64,000 nt of DNA. Origin: an uncultured Methanobrevibacter sp. (GTDB taxonomy: Archaea > Methanobacteriota > Methanobacteria > Methanobacteriales > Methanobacteriaceae). The notes below the pieces were generated by a model. That model was not told the origin of the DNA. It saw only the letters and a list, made by a program, of their open reading frames with translations, and did not search any database. The stretch lies in the NCBI RefSeq assembly GCF_902774605.1, contig NZ_CACYJE010000005.1, positions 1 through 64,000 of the forward strand, read 5' to 3'. Positions 37,134 to 47,407 of this stretch are shown piece after piece. How positions within the stretch are numbered: the stretch's first letter is position 1; each line of letters starts with the position of its first letter. A program made the position numbers and the translations under genes.

Positions 37134-37915
37134 TTATTATGTTGGATGAGATTGTTGAAAAAACAAAGGAACGTGTTGAAACAGCGAAAGACATCATTAC
37201 TCTGGATGATTTGAAAAATGAAGTTAATCTGATGAATATAAATGATGATTTTCCCTTTAAAAAGGCTTTGACCGGCGATGACATTGCCATCATTGCCGAG
37301 GTTAAGAAGGCCTCTCCATCTAAGGGATTGATTTGTGAGGATTTCGATTATTTGAACATTGCAAGGGAATATGAGGATGCGGGAGCATCAGCCATTTCAG
37401 TTCTCACCGAACCATTCTTCTTCATGGGTTCAGATGATTACCTGAAGGAAATATCACAAACTGTCAGCATTCCGGTTTTAAGGAAGGATTTCATTGTTGA
37501 CGAGTACATGATCTGGGAGGCAAAGGCATTGGGGGCTTCCGCAATATTGCTGATTGTCGCCATTTTGGATATTGTGCAGTTGAAGAGGTTCCTGGACCTT
37601 GCTCATGAATTGGGTCTTTCAGCCATTGTGGAGTGCCATGATGGTGATGAAATCATGCGCGCATTGACTGTCGGCGCTGAAATAATAGGCGTGAACAATC
37701 GTGACCTGACAGATTTCACAGTGGATATTGAAAACAGCATCAATCTACGTAGATGTGTCAGTGGAGATGTGGTGTTCATTTCAGAAAGCGGCATCAAAAC
37801 AAAGGAAGATGTCACCAGATTAAAGGAAAATGATGTTGATGCAGTTTTAATAGGCGAAACTTTAATGAAAAGCGATGATAAGAAGGCCATGATTTCGGAG
37901 TTGAAGAATGGTTAA
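37130..37915 (+). CDS. trpC: Indole-3-glycerol phosphate synthase
   Basis: TrpC, a (beta/alpha)8-barrel that closes the indole ring. Visible are IIAEVKKASPSKGLI, YEDAGASAISVLTEPFFF, VLRKDFIVDEYMIWEAKALGASAILLI, GVNNRDL and FISESGI. The ATG at 37130 overlaps the trpD stop; a second ATG at 37139 (MLDEIVEK) is the likelier true start by homology. Overlaps trpF by 8 bases. Confidence 0.95.
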   Translation: MIIMLDEIVEKTKERVETAKDIITLDDLKNEVNLMNINDDFPFKKALTGDDIAIIAEVKKASPSKGLICEDFDYLNIAREYEDAGASAISVLTEPFFFMGSDDYLKEISQTVSIPVLRKDFIVDEYMIWEAKALGASAILLIVAILDIVQLKRFLDLAHELGLSAIVECHDGDEIMRALTVGAEIIGVNNRDLTDFTVDIENSINLRRCVSGDVVFISESGIKTKEDVTRLKENDVDAVLIGETLMKSDDKKAMISELKNG

Positions 37916-38507
37916 AATCAAAATCTGCGGACTCAAGCGATTGGAGGATATAGAAATCGCAAACCGCTACATGCCCAATTACATCGGTTTCGTATTCGCT
38001 GAAAGCAAAAGGCAAGTCACCCATGACTTGGCAAGAAAATTGAAAGCAAATCTAAACCCTAACATTAAGGCCGTTGGGGTTTTCGTAGATGCGGACGCTG
38101 ATGAAATCCTTGAATTGTACAGGGATGAAATAATTGACATGGTTCAGCTTCACGGCAGCGAAAGTGAAGAGTTTATATTGAATCTGAAAGAAAAAACTAA
38201 CCATGAACTAAAAGTCATAAAAGCAATTGAAATGTATGATGGAATTGACATAACAGAATATGACGATTCAAAAGCCGACTACCTGCTGTTCGACAGTGGC
38301 AAGGGTAGCGGAAAAACATTCGATTGGAATCTGATAAGAAAAGATTTAAAAAAGGAATTCTTCATAGCTGGAGGATTGACAAGCCAAAACATCAAAGAGG
38401 CGATAATGGAATTCAATCCCTATGCTGTTGACCTGAGTTCCAGTCTTGAAGTCAACGGATTTAAAGATGAAAATAAGATACGAGAAATAATGGAGGTTAT
38501 AAGTTGA
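37908..38507 (+). CDS. trpF: Phosphoribosylanthranilate isomerase
   Basis: TrpF, 199 residues, isomerises phosphoribosylanthranilate. Motifs: [11 protein letters not shown] with the catalytic Cys, [39 protein letters not shown] and [23 protein letters not shown]. The stop overlaps the trpB TTG start. Confidence 0.95.
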   Translation: MVKIKICGLKRLEDIEIANRYMPNYIGFVFAESKRQVTHDLARKLKANLNPNIKAVGVFVDADADEILELYRDEIIDMVQLHGSESEEFILNLKEKTNHELKVIKAIEMYDGIDITEYDDSKADYLLFDSGKGSGKTFDWNLIRKDLKKEFFIAGGLTSQNIKEAIMEFNPYAVDLSSSLEVNGFKDENKIREIMEVIS

Positions 38508-39688
38508 GCAGGGGAAGATATGGCCAATACGGTGGCCAATACATATCTGAAACATTGATGAACGAGCTGATTTACCTTGAAGAGCAGTTCAACCATTACA
38601 TGAATGATCCTGAATTTATTGAAGAACTCAATACATTACTGAAAGAATATGCAGGAAGACCATCTTTACTATATTATGCTAAAAGAATGACAGAAGACCT
38701 TGGCGGGGCAAAAATATATCTTAAACGTGAGGACTTGAACCACACCGGCGCCCATAAGATAAACAATGTGCTTGGTCAAGTGCTGCTGGCCAAGAAAATG
38801 GGCAAGACCCGTGTAATAGCCGAAACTGGCGCTGGCCAGCATGGGGTGGCGACAGCAACCGCAGCGGCATTGCTCGACATGGAATGTGAAGTCTACATGG
38901 GTGAAGTCGACACCAAAAGGCAGGCTCTGAACGTTTATCGTATGGAACTGCTTGGAGCAAAGGTGCATCCCGTCAAATCAGGAACAAAAACATTGAAGGA
39001 TGCAGTTAACGACGCGTTCCGTGACTGGATTGCACGGGTCCATGATACCAATTATGTTATAGGTTCCACAATGGGTCCCCACCCATACCCTCAAATGGTA
39101 AGGGATTTCCAGGCGGTCATAAGTAAGGAAGCGCGCCAGCAAATACTTGACAAGGAAGGAAAGCTTCCAAATGCAGTGATTGCATGCATAGGCGGTGGAA
39201 GCAATGCAATGGGTGCATTCTACAATTTCATCGATGATGAGGAAGTGAAACTGATAGGCTGTGAGGCAGGAGGCAAAGGAATAGATACCCCATACAATGC
39301 AGCGGCATTAACAATGGGCAAAGTGGGCATATTCCACGGAATGAAATCAATATTCAACCAAGGAGATTACGGTCAAATCGCACCCGTGTATTCAGTCTCT
39401 GCAGGACTCGACTATCCGGGAGTCGGACCTGAGCACGCATACTTGAGAGACACCGGTCGCGCTGAATACGTTCCGGTTACAGATGAAGAGGCAGTCAATG
39501 CATTCGAGTACCTCTCAAGGATGGAGGGAATCATTCCAGCCATTGAAAGCGCTCATGCAGTTGCATACGCCATGAAACTGGCGCCGACAATGAATAATGA
39601 TGATGTGATAATAATCTGCTTATCCGGAAGGGGAGATAAGGATGTCAGATCAATTGCAGAATACAGGGGAGTTGATTTAGATGAGTAA
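38504..39688 (+). CDS. trpB: Tryptophan synthase beta chain
   Basis: TrpB, 394 residues, joins indole and serine using [16 protein letters not shown] at the start, the PLP lysine in [30 protein letters not shown] and [12 protein letters not shown] (phosphate loop) mark it as the TrpB1 type that works with TrpA. The start is TTG, overlapping the trpF stop. A rare TTG start inside a coupled operon may lower its initiation without coupling. Confidence 0.95.
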   Translation: MSRGRYGQYGGQYISETLMNELIYLEEQFNHYMNDPEFIEELNTLLKEYAGRPSLLYYAKRMTEDLGGAKIYLKREDLNHTGAHKINNVLGQVLLAKKMGKTRVIAETGAGQHGVATATAAALLDMECEVYMGEVDTKRQALNVYRMELLGAKVHPVKSGTKTLKDAVNDAFRDWIARVHDTNYVIGSTMGPHPYPQMVRDFQAVISKEARQQILDKEGKLPNAVIACIGGGSNAMGAFYNFIDDEEVKLIGCEAGGKGIDTPYNAAALTMGKVGIFHGMKSIFNQGDYGQIAPVYSVSAGLDYPGVGPEHAYLRDTGRAEYVPVTDEEAVNAFEYLSRMEGIIPAIESAHAVAYAMKLAPTMNNDDVIIICLSGRGDKDVRSIAEYRGVDLDE

Positions 39689-40454
39689 GATTGCAAATGC
39701 ATTCAAGGACGACACCGCATTCATAGCATTTTTAACAGCAGGAGACCCGACAATCGACAAGACAGTGGAATTCATCCTGGCAATGGAGGAAGCGGGATGC
39801 GACCTTGTTGAAATTGGAATTCCATTCTCTGACCCTATGGCTGAAGGGGTGGTCATTCAGGATGCCAATGTGCGTGCCCTTAAGCACAACACGACCACCG
39901 ATGACGTGTTCGACATTGTCAGAAGAGTGCGTGAAAAAAGCGACATTCCGCTGGTGTTTTTGACTTACATCAATCCGGTTTTCTTCTACGGATATGAGAA
40001 ATTCTTCAAAAGATGTGCCGAATTGGGTGTGGACGGCATCATCACTCCAGATGTGCCATTTGAGGAAAAAGGTGAAATACGCGATATTGCACGTGAAAAC
40101 GGTGTTGATGTCATTTCATTGATAGCGCCAACTTCAAAGCAAAGGATACAGATGATTGCAAACGATGCGACAGGATTCATATATGTCGTTTCATCCCTGG
40201 GAGTCACTGGAATGCGTTCAGAGATAAAGACAGACTTGAACGCAATATTGTCAGATATTCGTGAAGTGACTGACCTGCCATTGGCGGTCGGTTTTGGAAT
40301 CAACACTCCCGAACAGGCATCCCAAATTGGTAAAATCGCTGATGGAGTCATTGTCGGCAGTGCAATTGTTAAAATAATCGAGAAATATGGGGAAGATGCA
40401 ACCGAGCACATCAGTGAATATGTTTCAAGCATGAAAAAGGCTGCCAACGAGTAG
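39681..40454 (+). CDS. trpA: Tryptophan synthase alpha chain
   Basis: TrpA, 257 residues, splits indole-3-glycerol phosphate to indole for TrpB. The catalytic Glu is in [15 protein letters not shown], the Asp in [14 protein letters not shown], and the phosphate loop in [10 protein letters not shown]. It overlaps trpB by 8 bases and is the last gene of trpEGDCFBA; the AT-rich gap to pcn carries that gene's promoter. Confidence 0.95.
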   Translation: MSKIANAFKDDTAFIAFLTAGDPTIDKTVEFILAMEEAGCDLVEIGIPFSDPMAEGVVIQDANVRALKHNTTTDDVFDIVRRVREKSDIPLVFLTYINPVFFYGYEKFFKRCAELGVDGIITPDVPFEEKGEIRDIARENGVDVISLIAPTSKQRIQMIANDATGFIYVVSSLGVTGMRSEIKTDLNAILSDIREVTDLPLAVGFGINTPEQASQIGKIADGVIVGSAIVKIIEKYGEDATEHISEYVSSMKKAANE

Positions 40455-40527
40455 TTCAATATCAATCATAAACATTATAATATAGAAAAAACATATATTA
40501 ATACATTATATTATAAGAGGATTATTT

Positions 40528-41262
40528 ATGTTTAAAGCAGAATTAAGTGATTCTAGTATATTAAAAACCAGTTTTGATGCAATTTCATCAATCGTAGATG
40601 AAGTGCAAATACAAACTGACAGTGAAGGCATGAGATTAGATGCCTTAGACCGTAGTCACATAACTTTCGTACATTTGGAACTTAAAGCAAGTTTATTTGA
40701 TGAATACATTTGTGATGTGCCTGAAAAAATCAACATTGACACTGATGAGTTCATGAGAGTTCTCAAACGTTCAAAATCACAAGACAGGGTTTTAATGTCA
40801 GTGGATGAAGGAAACTTCATCATAACCTTTGAAGGGGATGCAACCAGAACTTTCAAAATAAGATTAATTGATATAGAGTATGACAACCCTACTCCACCAC
40901 AAATCGAACATCCTACAAACTTCAAGGTACGTTTCTCCATCTTAAAGGATTGTATTAACGATATTGACATCTTTTCAGATAAGATTGCATTGCAAGTGGA
41001 TGAAGATTACTTTATCGCATCAGCAGACGGTGAATTTGGTGATGCAAGCATCAAGTACCTTCATGGGGAAAACATTCAATCCCATGAAAAAGCTCTATTC
41101 TCCCTGGATAAGATTAGAGAAATGCTAAAAGCAGATAAGTTTTCAGAGGAAGCGGAAATCAGTTTAGGTACCGACATGCCATTAAGCTTAACTCTTAACA
41201 TGGCAACCGGTGACGGTAAACTCAGTTTCTTACTTGCTCCTAGATTAGAACAAGATGATTAA
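40528..41262 (+). CDS. pcn: DNA polymerase sliding clamp (PCNA)
   Basis: PCNA, 244 residues, the trimeric ring that tethers replication proteins to DNA. The two-domain fold is seen from [52 protein letters not shown] and the C-terminal YLLAP-like [11 protein letters not shown] with the interdomain connector [13 protein letters not shown]-like ACATATATTAA and AGAGGATT precede the ATG. First gene of a replication/translation cluster conserved in Methanobacteriales. Confidence 0.95.
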   Translation: MFKAELSDSSILKTSFDAISSIVDEVQIQTDSEGMRLDALDRSHITFVHLELKASLFDEYICDVPEKINIDTDEFMRVLKRSKSQDRVLMSVDEGNFIITFEGDATRTFKIRLIDIEYDNPTPPQIEHPTNFKVRFSILKDCINDIDIFSDKIALQVDEDYFIASADGEFGDASIKYLHGENIQSHEKALFSLDKIREMLKADKFSEEAEISLGTDMPLSLTLNMATGDGKLSFLLAPRLEQDD

Positions 41263-41321
41263 TTTCATCAGGTTCATCTTTTTTTTATTTTTAAATTATA
41301 ATTTTTCCGAGATGGTATTAA

Positions 41322-42143
41322 GTGGATGATTATTATCAAACTTTACGTAAGGTTCAGAAAAAAGAACGCAACAACGGTGCATTGGCTCGTGTAGAGGAGA
41401 CCTTTTACAATGACATGCATGAGTACATGGACATGCTGAAACGTGAAGCAATGAATGATCCATTTTCAAAGGCTCCCGCAATACTTAAGGAGGCTCAAAT
41501 CATCGCTACCGACATTTGCCAGAGAAGGGAAACCAAGATAACAAATTCGGCCGTTTTGAATATTCACAGGTCATACCATCTATTCACTGGAAAGCCCCAA
41601 TTCGACTTGATCGACACGACCCCCTTGAATTTGACTCCCGAAGAGGAGAAATTCTATTATTCGCTGATTGACACTTTAAAAAATCACAGGAATAACATTT
41701 CTCTTGCTGAATTGTCAGAGGATGAAAAGGAAAAAGGCCACACCACCATCATCAAGCCTGTTGAAACTCAGACAAATACATTGACTCCTAGCGAAGCGGT
41801 CGAAAAGCCAAGTGAGGTGATAATTAAACCGAAACCGGTTGTGAGGGAAGTCAAGCCAATGGAAAAGCCTGCGGCAAAGCCGCCTGAACCAAAGCCTGTG
41901 GAAGATATTGAGGATAATCCCAATGCAGTTGATGATGCTGATGAATTCATAGATTTCGAATCCCAAAAGGTGGCGCGTGAAACCGAACTGGTTACAATGC
42001 TTGTGTTTGATGAGGTTGGAGCTATCGTTGGGGTTGACGAGAAGGTTTACGGTCCGTTCAGGCCACAGGACATAGTGACCCTGCCATTGATAAATGCGAA
42101 AATATTTTTCAAAAACAGGAAGGGTCGAAAGGTCAAAATCTAA
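41322..42143 (+). CDS. Archaeal GINS complex subunit (Gins51-like)
   Basis: A 273-residue protein placed directly after pcn, as in other Methanobacteriales. The N-terminal part (about 1-135) is helical with FYNDMHEYMDMLKREA and FYYSLIDTLKNHRNNI, matching the GINS A domain. A long low-complexity linker rich in Pro, Lys and Glu (about 150-215) leads to a small C-terminal domain VTMLVFDEVGAIVGVDEKVYGPFRPQDIVTLPLINAKIFFKNRKGRKV, the B domain of Gins51. It should act with MCM and the GINS-associated nuclease at the fork. Start is GTG at 41322. Confidence 0.8.
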   Translation: MDDYYQTLRKVQKKERNNGALARVEETFYNDMHEYMDMLKREAMNDPFSKAPAILKEAQIIATDICQRRETKITNSAVLNIHRSYHLFTGKPQFDLIDTTPLNLTPEEEKFYYSLIDTLKNHRNNISLAELSEDEKEKGHTTIIKPVETQTNTLTPSEAVEKPSEVIIKPKPVVREVKPMEKPAAKPPEPKPVEDIEDNPNAVDDADEFIDFESQKVARETELVTMLVFDEVGAIVGVDEKVYGPFRPQDIVTLPLINAKIFFKNRKGRKVKI

Positions 42144-42173
42144 CAATTTTCCATTACCTTTAAATAACTTAAT

Positions 42174-42230
42174 AAATAGATATACTAATCGTATCTATTT
42201 GTGATATTAAAAAATTATATTTTTTTATAA
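42174..42230 (+). promoter_or_regulatory. Inverted repeat and promoter before the L44e gene
   Basis: AAATAGATA (42174-42182) and TATCTATTT (42192-42200) are exact reverse complements around a 9-base loop. TATA-like AATTATAT (42213-42220) and TTTTTATAA (42222-42230) follow. If either is used, the L44e mRNA has a leader of more than 100 bases, long for an archaeon. The repeat could end the upstream transcript or be an operator. Confidence 0.4.
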
Positions 42231-42360
42231 TTTGGATTTCTGCTACATGTAGACTTGATGCGTTACAAGGTAGTTTGATCTCTAGTTTTTCATGAATTAA
42301 ATTGAGCTTAGATAAATTCACGGATAGGTTTACAATGATTTATTAATTTACGGTGAAAAA

Positions 42361-42639
42361 ATGAAAATACCAAAAGAAAAAAGAACATACTGTCCACACT
42401 GTAAAAGACATACAGTACATGAAGTTCACACTGCTAAAAGAAGAAAAGCTAGTGAGTTAACATGGGGACAAAGACAATTCAGACGTGTAACTGCTGGTTA
42501 CAGAGGTTACCCAAGGCCTTTACCTGCTGGAAACAAACCTGTTAAAAAATTAGACTTAAGACTTAAATGCAAAGAATGTGGAAAATCTCACATCAAACAA
42601 TCTTTCAGAACAGGAAAACCTGAATTCGTAGCTAAATAA
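42361..42639 (+). CDS. rpl44e: Ribosomal protein L44e
   Basis: A 92-residue archaeal/eukaryotic large-subunit protein. The zinc site is [12 protein letters not shown] with CKECGKSH near the C-terminus, and [28 protein letters not shown] is the typical basic centre. It is followed by S27e, the usual archaeal pair. Confidence 0.95.
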   Translation: MKIPKEKRTYCPHCKRHTVHEVHTAKRRKASELTWGQRQFRRVTAGYRGYPRPLPAGNKPVKKLDLRLKCKECGKSHIKQSFRTGKPEFVAK

Positions 42640-42649
42640 GGTGATTGAT

Positions 42650-42829
42650 ATGGTTAGTAAAGGTAGAGGAAACTTTTTAAAAGTTAAATGTTTAGATTGT
42701 GATAATGAACAAGTAATTTTTGACCGTGCAGCATCCGACGTAAAATGCATTATTTGCGGTAAAACCCTAGTTAAATCTCGTGGTGCTAAAGCTAAAATTA
42801 CTGCACACATCGAAAAAGTTTTAAACTAA
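42650..42829 (+). CDS. rps27e: Ribosomal protein S27e
   Basis: A 59-residue zinc-ribbon protein of the small subunit: MVSKGRGNFLKVKCLDCDNEQ and CIICGKTLV hold the four cysteines. Start at ATG 42650, preceded by AGGTGATT, which serves as ribosome binding site. GTG at 42641 is open but would use up that site. Confidence 0.95.
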   Translation: MVSKGRGNFLKVKCLDCDNEQVIFDRAASDVKCIICGKTLVKSRGAKAKITAHIEKVLN

Positions 42830-42896
42830 ATCTTTTAGTTTTTAACTTATTTTTTACTATTTTTTAAAATTATTTTTATTTGATGTTGGTGAGAAT

Positions 42897-43694
42897 ATGG
42901 TAAGAAAAAGTCAAGAATGGCCTGATGAAGGAGAACTTATTGTAGGTACTGTTTATAAAGTTCTTAATTATGGGGCTTTTGCTAAATTAGAAGAATATCA
43001 GGGCAAAGAAGCTTTTATTCATATTTCTGAGGTATCTTCTGGTTGGGTTAAAAACATCAGGGATCACGTTCGTGAAAACCAGAAAATCGTTTGTCGCGTT
43101 CTGCGCGTAAATCCTAAAAAGGGACATGTTGATGCGTCCCTGAAAAGAATCCGTGAAGACCAAAGAACTAAAAAAATCCAACATTGGAAAATTGAACAAA
43201 AAGCTGAAAAATTCCTTGAATTATCTGCAAAATCCTTAGACAAGACTTTGGATGAAGCATATGATGAAGTGGGTTATGAGCTCATGGACATCTTCGGCGA
43301 TGTTTATGGTGCTTTCGAATCTGCAGCTGATGAAGGTGCAGAAACCTTGACTGAAGAAGGAATCCCACAGGATTGGGCTGATGCCATTACTGAAGTGGCA
43401 ACCAAGAACATCACTCCTCCGGAAGTTCACATTAGCGGTTATGTGGACATTGAAACTTTTGTGCCTGACGGCGTTGAAGTAATCAGGTCTGCATTGAAGG
43501 CTGCTGAAGACAACGGGGATGATGAGGATGAAATCAAGGTTCAATGTGTAGGGGCTCCAAGATACAGAATCACTATCAAATCCACTGATTATATTTTAGC
43601 AGAAAAAACTCTTAAATCTGCAGCTGATAGATGTATTGCAGTTGTTGAGGAATCTGGTGGAAACGGTTCATTTTTAAGAGAGTTAGATAACTAG
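42897..43694 (+). CDS. eif2a: Translation initiation factor aIF2 alpha subunit
   Basis: aIF2alpha, 265 residues, a subunit of the factor that brings initiator tRNA to the ribosome. The N-terminal S1 domain is [74 protein letters not shown] helical middle domain and the C-terminal alpha-beta domain ([19 protein letters not shown]) follow. It stands in the standard order before nop10. Confidence 0.95.
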   Translation: MVRKSQEWPDEGELIVGTVYKVLNYGAFAKLEEYQGKEAFIHISEVSSGWVKNIRDHVRENQKIVCRVLRVNPKKGHVDASLKRIREDQRTKKIQHWKIEQKAEKFLELSAKSLDKTLDEAYDEVGYELMDIFGDVYGAFESAADEGAETLTEEGIPQDWADAITEVATKNITPPEVHISGYVDIETFVPDGVEVIRSALKAAEDNGDDEDEIKVQCVGAPRYRITIKSTDYILAEKTLKSAADRCIAVVEESGGNGSFLRELDN

Positions 43695-43700
43695 ATTCTT

Positions 43701-43871
43701 ATGAATATGAAAATGAATAAATGTCCTGATTGTGGAATTTATACTTTAAAGGAAGCATGCCCAAAATGCGGCGGGCAGCTGAAAGTAATTTATCCTCCTA
43801 AATTTTCAATAGAGGATAAGTACGGTAAATACAGACGTATACTAAAAAAAGAAGCGATGAATAAGGAGTAA
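43701..43871 (+). CDS. nop10: H/ACA ribonucleoprotein component Nop10
   Basis: A 56-residue protein of the H/ACA pseudouridylation complex. [19 protein letters not shown] is the zinc ribbon, followed by [21 protein letters not shown], the conserved Cbf5-binding segment. Three in-frame ATGs (43701, 43707, 43713) lie close together; MKMNKCPDC or MNKCPDC may be the true N-terminus. It sits between eif2a and the PAC2 gene. Confidence 0.9.
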   Translation: MNMKMNKCPDCGIYTLKEACPKCGGQLKVIYPPKFSIEDKYGKYRRILKKEAMNKE

Positions 43872-43876
43872 TTCTA

Positions 43877-44650
43877 ATGCAAACAATTGAAATCAATGTT
43901 TTAGAAGAAATTGAATTAAACAATCCTATTTTCATAGAAGCGTTACCTGGTCTTGGACATGTTGGTAAATTGGCTGCTGATCATATGATTGATGAATTGG
44001 GAGCTACAAAATTTGCTGAAATATACTCCCCGACATTCCCTCCACAAGTGATAGTTAAGGATGAGGGCATAATTGAAAATATGCACAATGACTTGTACTA
44101 TTTAAGGGATGTTGGCGAAGACAATTTGGATTTAATCATTCTTGTAGGCAATACTCAGGCATTATCCCCTGAAGGCCAATACCTTGCATGCAAGGAAATC
44201 CTTGAATTCGTCACTCCATTTGGAATTGATAGGATTTACACTTTAGGCGGGATGGTTACTTCTCCACAGCCTGTTGAAAACCCAAAGGTTTTCGGTGCGG
44301 CAACCTGCGAGGAAAACATTGAACTGTTAAAAGAAGCGGAGATTGAACTCAGATCCAATGACGGTGGAATAGTCGGTGCTTCCGGCTTATTCTTGGGATT
44401 AGGAGTTCGCCAAGGAATTCAAGGTTCATGCCTTATGGGCGAAACCCCAGGTTACTTTATCGATGCTGAAGCCGCTGAAGCTCTTTTAAAGAAATTGTCA
44501 TTATTGCTCAATTTCGAAATCAATACTGATAAGCTGGATGAAAGGGCTGAGGAAACCAGGCAAATGATTGCCAAGGCTCAACAAATGGAGCAAGATTTAA
44601 TCAACAAGGCAAATGCCGGAAATGCTGATGATTTAAGGTATATTGGATGA
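43877..44650 (+). CDS. PAC2-family proteasome assembly chaperone
   Basis: A 257-residue protein of the PAC2 family ([55 protein letters not shown]-type centre, [41 protein letters not shown]). Archaeal members help assemble the 20S proteasome. It is the usual neighbour of nop10 and eif2a. An AAGGAGT site precedes the ATG. Its stop overlaps the first open codon before the frameshifted gene that follows. Confidence 0.9.
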   Translation: MQTIEINVLEEIELNNPIFIEALPGLGHVGKLAADHMIDELGATKFAEIYSPTFPPQVIVKDEGIIENMHNDLYYLRDVGEDNLDLIILVGNTQALSPEGQYLACKEILEFVTPFGIDRIYTLGGMVTSPQPVENPKVFGAATCEENIELLKEAEIELRSNDGGIVGASGLFLGLGVRQGIQGSCLMGETPGYFIDAEAAEALLKKLSLLLNFEINTDKLDERAEETRQMIAKAQQMEQDLINKANAGNADDLRYIG

Positions 44651-44682
44651 ATTTCCAATATATATTTTTTTTTACTTTTTTC

Positions 44683-45224
44683 ATGAATGTTTTAGTTATT
44701 CCCGACGCTTCAATGATAGTCATACCATTGATAGAAAAGAACGGTCACACATACATTTCCCCAACTGATTTTTCCCGCTATGACAATATGGACCTATGCG
44801 AAGGAAATGTCGGCTTTGACACTCTGATTTCCAGATACTCGACAGGCGAATTACCGTCAGGTGTGAAGTCAAGACTATACCTGTTTTCAAAAATCATTGA
44901 TGATGCCGATGCAGCAATCATCATAGGCAGGCGTCCTGAAAATCGCGTGAGGATGTAGATGCCCTGAACGATTTGATACTTTTCGGAGGCAATGCCTGCA
45001 ACAATGCCCATAGTCTCATGATCAAGATAGTTGAGGATTTAAACATTCCCGTTTTGAAACTGGCCTATCCTTCAAATCAGGATGAGCTTATTGGACTGGT
45101 TGACAAGACCAATATTTTTCTTGAGGATTTGAAATCATTTGACGATGATTTAGATGTGGATTTAACTCCCCGCAAAACCAAAGTGCCGATTGGGCATGTT
45201 AAAAAACAATTAAATAATCTATAA
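44683..45224 (+). pseudogene. Frameshifted methanogenesis marker 5-like (DUF2112-like) gene
   Basis: Two adjacent frames read as one protein if a single base is restored near 44947-44956. Frame 1 gives MNVLVIPDASMIVIPLIEKNG up to RRPENRV. Frame 2 continues EDVDALNDLILFGGNACNNAHSLMIKIVEDLNIPVLKLAYPSNQDELIGLV and the rest. The sequence CGCGTGAGGATG would read through as Arg-Val-Glu-Asp if GTGAG were GTGGAG, one G longer. The joined product, about 180 residues, resembles methanogenesis marker protein 5: DADAAIIIGRRPEN, FGGNAC and a final IP-lysine-poor Rossmann-like part. Either a real recent mutation or a sequencing error. Confidence 0.6.
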
Positions 45225-45239
45225 TCCAAACATTTAATC

Positions 45240-46418
45240 ATGTTGGTTAATGCTGATTTTCATCTTCACAGTTGCTTTTCAATGGCATCATCAAAGGACA
45301 TGATTATAAGGAACATGGCGCCAAAGGCCCTGTTGAAGGGTTTGAATCTTCTCGGAACAGGCGATGCGCTGCATCCCAAGTGGCTTGACATTATAGAGGA
45401 CACCACAACATATTCGGGAGATGGAATCTACACCTTTGGGGATATGGATTTCATATTGACAGGCGAGGTTGAAGGCAGGAATCGCATTCATCATGTGATA
45501 ATCATCCCGGATTTGGACATCGCACGGGAACTTTCTGAGAAGATTCCGTCCAAAAACAAGCATGCTGACGGCAGGCCGAAAACCAATCTTGGAGGCGCGG
45601 AGCTTCTGGAATTGGCTCATGAGCACGACTGCCTTATAGGTCCTGCCCATGCGTTCACTCCATGGACTGGAATGTACAAGTCATTTGACAGCATTTATGA
45701 CTGTTATGATTCCAAACCGGATTTCGTCGAGTTGGGACTGTCCGCAGACACCGACATGGCGGATACCGTGGCGGAACTCAAGGATTTCGTCTTTCTATCC
45801 AACTCCGATGCCCATTCCCCCTGGCCTCACAGGCTGGGTAGAGAGTTTAACCGGATAGAACTTGAGGACATTTCCTACTCCTCCGTGAAAAAGGCTTTTG
45901 GGAATAGGGACGTCAAGGCAAACTACGGGCTTGTTCCGAACCTTGGAAAATACCATATGACTGCATGCACCAAATGCTACAAACTATATGACCCTATTGT
46001 TGCCCGCGAAAACAAGATGAAATGCAGCTGCGGAGGAACAATCAAGAAGGGTGTTGACTACAGGATATCAGAAATCGCAGATTATGCTGAGCCGAAGCAC
46101 CCTGATTTCAGGCCGGATTATGTTCATCTGATGCCATTGGCTGAAATTATCTCATCGGTTTACGGCAAGGGTGTGACAACAAAAACGGTTCAGGGATTGT
46201 GGCAGAAGCTGGTTGACAGTTTCAAAACTGAGATAGATGTGCTTATCAATGCTGATTTGGCCGAGATTGAAAAAATCGATTCCAGCATCGCTTCAGCCAT
46301 AAGGTCCTTCAGAAACAACACTATCAACATCATTCCCGGCGGCGGGGGCAAGTATGGTGAGATATTGTTTGAAAAGGAATCCAAAAAAGAAAAAGTAGTC
46401 ACTTTGGACTTTTTTTAA
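45240..46418 (+). CDS. TIGR00375-family PHP-domain phosphoesterase
   Basis: A 392-residue protein with an N-terminal PHP metal site (NADFHLHSCFS), GTGDALHPKW, GEVEGRNRIHHVIIIPD, GPAHAFTPWTGMYKSFDS and FLSNSDAHSPWPHRLGREF. A zinc ribbon CTKCYKLYDPIVARENKMKCSCGG follows, then a C-terminal helical part with IIPGGGGKYGEI. This is the TIGR00375 family, of unknown substrate and sometimes fused to helicases. It starts 15 bases after the broken marker-5-like gene. Confidence 0.8.
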   Translation: MLVNADFHLHSCFSMASSKDMIIRNMAPKALLKGLNLLGTGDALHPKWLDIIEDTTTYSGDGIYTFGDMDFILTGEVEGRNRIHHVIIIPDLDIARELSEKIPSKNKHADGRPKTNLGGAELLELAHEHDCLIGPAHAFTPWTGMYKSFDSIYDCYDSKPDFVELGLSADTDMADTVAELKDFVFLSNSDAHSPWPHRLGREFNRIELEDISYSSVKKAFGNRDVKANYGLVPNLGKYHMTACTKCYKLYDPIVARENKMKCSCGGTIKKGVDYRISEIADYAEPKHPDFRPDYVHLMPLAEIISSVYGKGVTTKTVQGLWQKLVDSFKTEIDVLINADLAEIEKIDSSIASAIRSFRNNTINIIPGGGGKYGEILFEKESKKEKVVTLDFF

Positions 46419-46422
46419 AAAA

Positions 46423-46496
46423 CGGACTTGGAGGGATTTGAACCCTCGATCTTAAGATTAGGAGTCTTACGCCCTTCCAGACTAGGCTACAAGCCC
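46423..46496 (-). tRNA. tRNA-Arg (anticodon CCT)
   Basis: Minus strand: acceptor GGGCTTG/CAAGTCC with discriminator G, anticodon loop CTCCTAA (CCT, reads AGG), T arm GAGGGTTCAAATCCCTC. No encoded CCA. It lies 47 bases after a second tRNA-Arg in the same direction. Confidence 0.95.
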
Positions 46497-46543
46497 ATCA
46501 AATATTCAAATTGAAATATTTCTAAAAAAAGATTATATGAGAG

Positions 46544-46617
46544 CGGACCCGCCGGGATTTGAACCCGGGGTCTTCGGATTAGAAGTCCGACGCCCTATCC
46601 AGCTAGGCTACGGGCCC
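46544..46617 (-). tRNA. tRNA-Arg (anticodon TCT)
   Basis: Minus strand: acceptor GGGCCCG/CGGGTCC with discriminator G, anticodon loop CTTCTAA (TCT, reads AGA/AGG), T arm CCGGGTTCAAATCCCGG. No encoded CCA. A TATA-like TTTATATAAT lies upstream on this strand around 46645-46660. Confidence 0.95.
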
Positions 46618-46705
46618 TTCATATACAACAATAATAAATATATTTTTAGTATTATATAAACTTAACTATTTTTTGTAAAAAAATAAAAAGGATTAAAAAT
46701 AATCC

Positions 46706-47248
46706 TTATCCTCTTTCGGTATTTCCTGTTGCATCATTAACTGCAATGCCATCCACTGCATTTCCGTCAGCATCATAGACTGTAAAGTACCAGTATCCTC
46801 CAGAGTAATATCCGCTTCCAGCGTAGCATCCTTCTTCAGCAATTGCACCGCTTGCAATACTTTTTGCATCGGAGTAGGATAATTGAGTATTTGAACTGGA
46901 ATCTGAACTTGATGATCCTGAGCCCCTGCTTGATCCGGAACTTGAACTTCCTGAACTGGAACTGGAGCTTGATGATGATCCTGAGCCACTGCTTGATCCG
47001 GAACTTGAACTTCCTGAGCTGCTGCTTGGTCCGGTACTGACACTGTCTGAACCTGAAGTTGTAGCAACACTTGATCCATTGTTTAGGGTGGTATTGTTAC
47101 CAAGCCCGTTGCCGGCATCGTCGTTCGAATTCATACTGGATAAATTAGAGAATATTGGATTGTCACTATTGGTTATACCATAAGCTGCAACGGCAGCTGC
47201 AATACATAATACTATAATAATTGAAATGATTATATTTGCTTTATCCAA
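46706..47248 (-). CDS. Membrane-anchored serine-rich protein
   Basis: A 180-residue protein with one N-terminal membrane helix (about 6-24), a low-complexity Ser/Gly linker of about 50 residues (about 70-118) and a C-terminal domain of about 60 residues. That domain (LSYSDAKSIASGAIAEEG, YWYFTVYDADGNAVDGIAVND) resembles a PepSY-like fold. The Ser-rich linker would hold the domain away from the membrane at the cell wall. The linker DNA is a set of imperfect short repeats and may vary in length between strains. Function unknown. Confidence 0.55.
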   Translation of the reverse strand: MDKANIIISIIIVLCIAAAVAAYGITNSDNPIFSNLSSMNSNDDAGNGLGNNTTLNNGSSVATTSGSDSVSTGPSSSSGSSSSGSSSGSGSSSSSSSSSGSSSSGSSRGSGSSSSDSSSNTQLSYSDAKSIASGAIAEEGCYAGSGYYSGGYWYFTVYDADGNAVDGIAVNDATGNTERG

Positions 47249-47407
47249 TTTTTTCCCTCCTATATTATAAATTAAATATAATAATATAATTAAGTCTTTT
47301 ATCTATTATATATGTTTCTATTTATTTATTTAGGGCATTACTTATTAATAATAATAAATATATATACTTAATGTTAGTTTCTAATTTCTTAATTTGAGGT
47401 GACATAT

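Noticed and set aside
46706-47079. Alternative 128-residue Gln-rich frame in the serine-rich gene
   Set aside because: It is a shifted reading of the low-complexity repeat; the frame with the signal-anchor and C-terminal domain is the real one.
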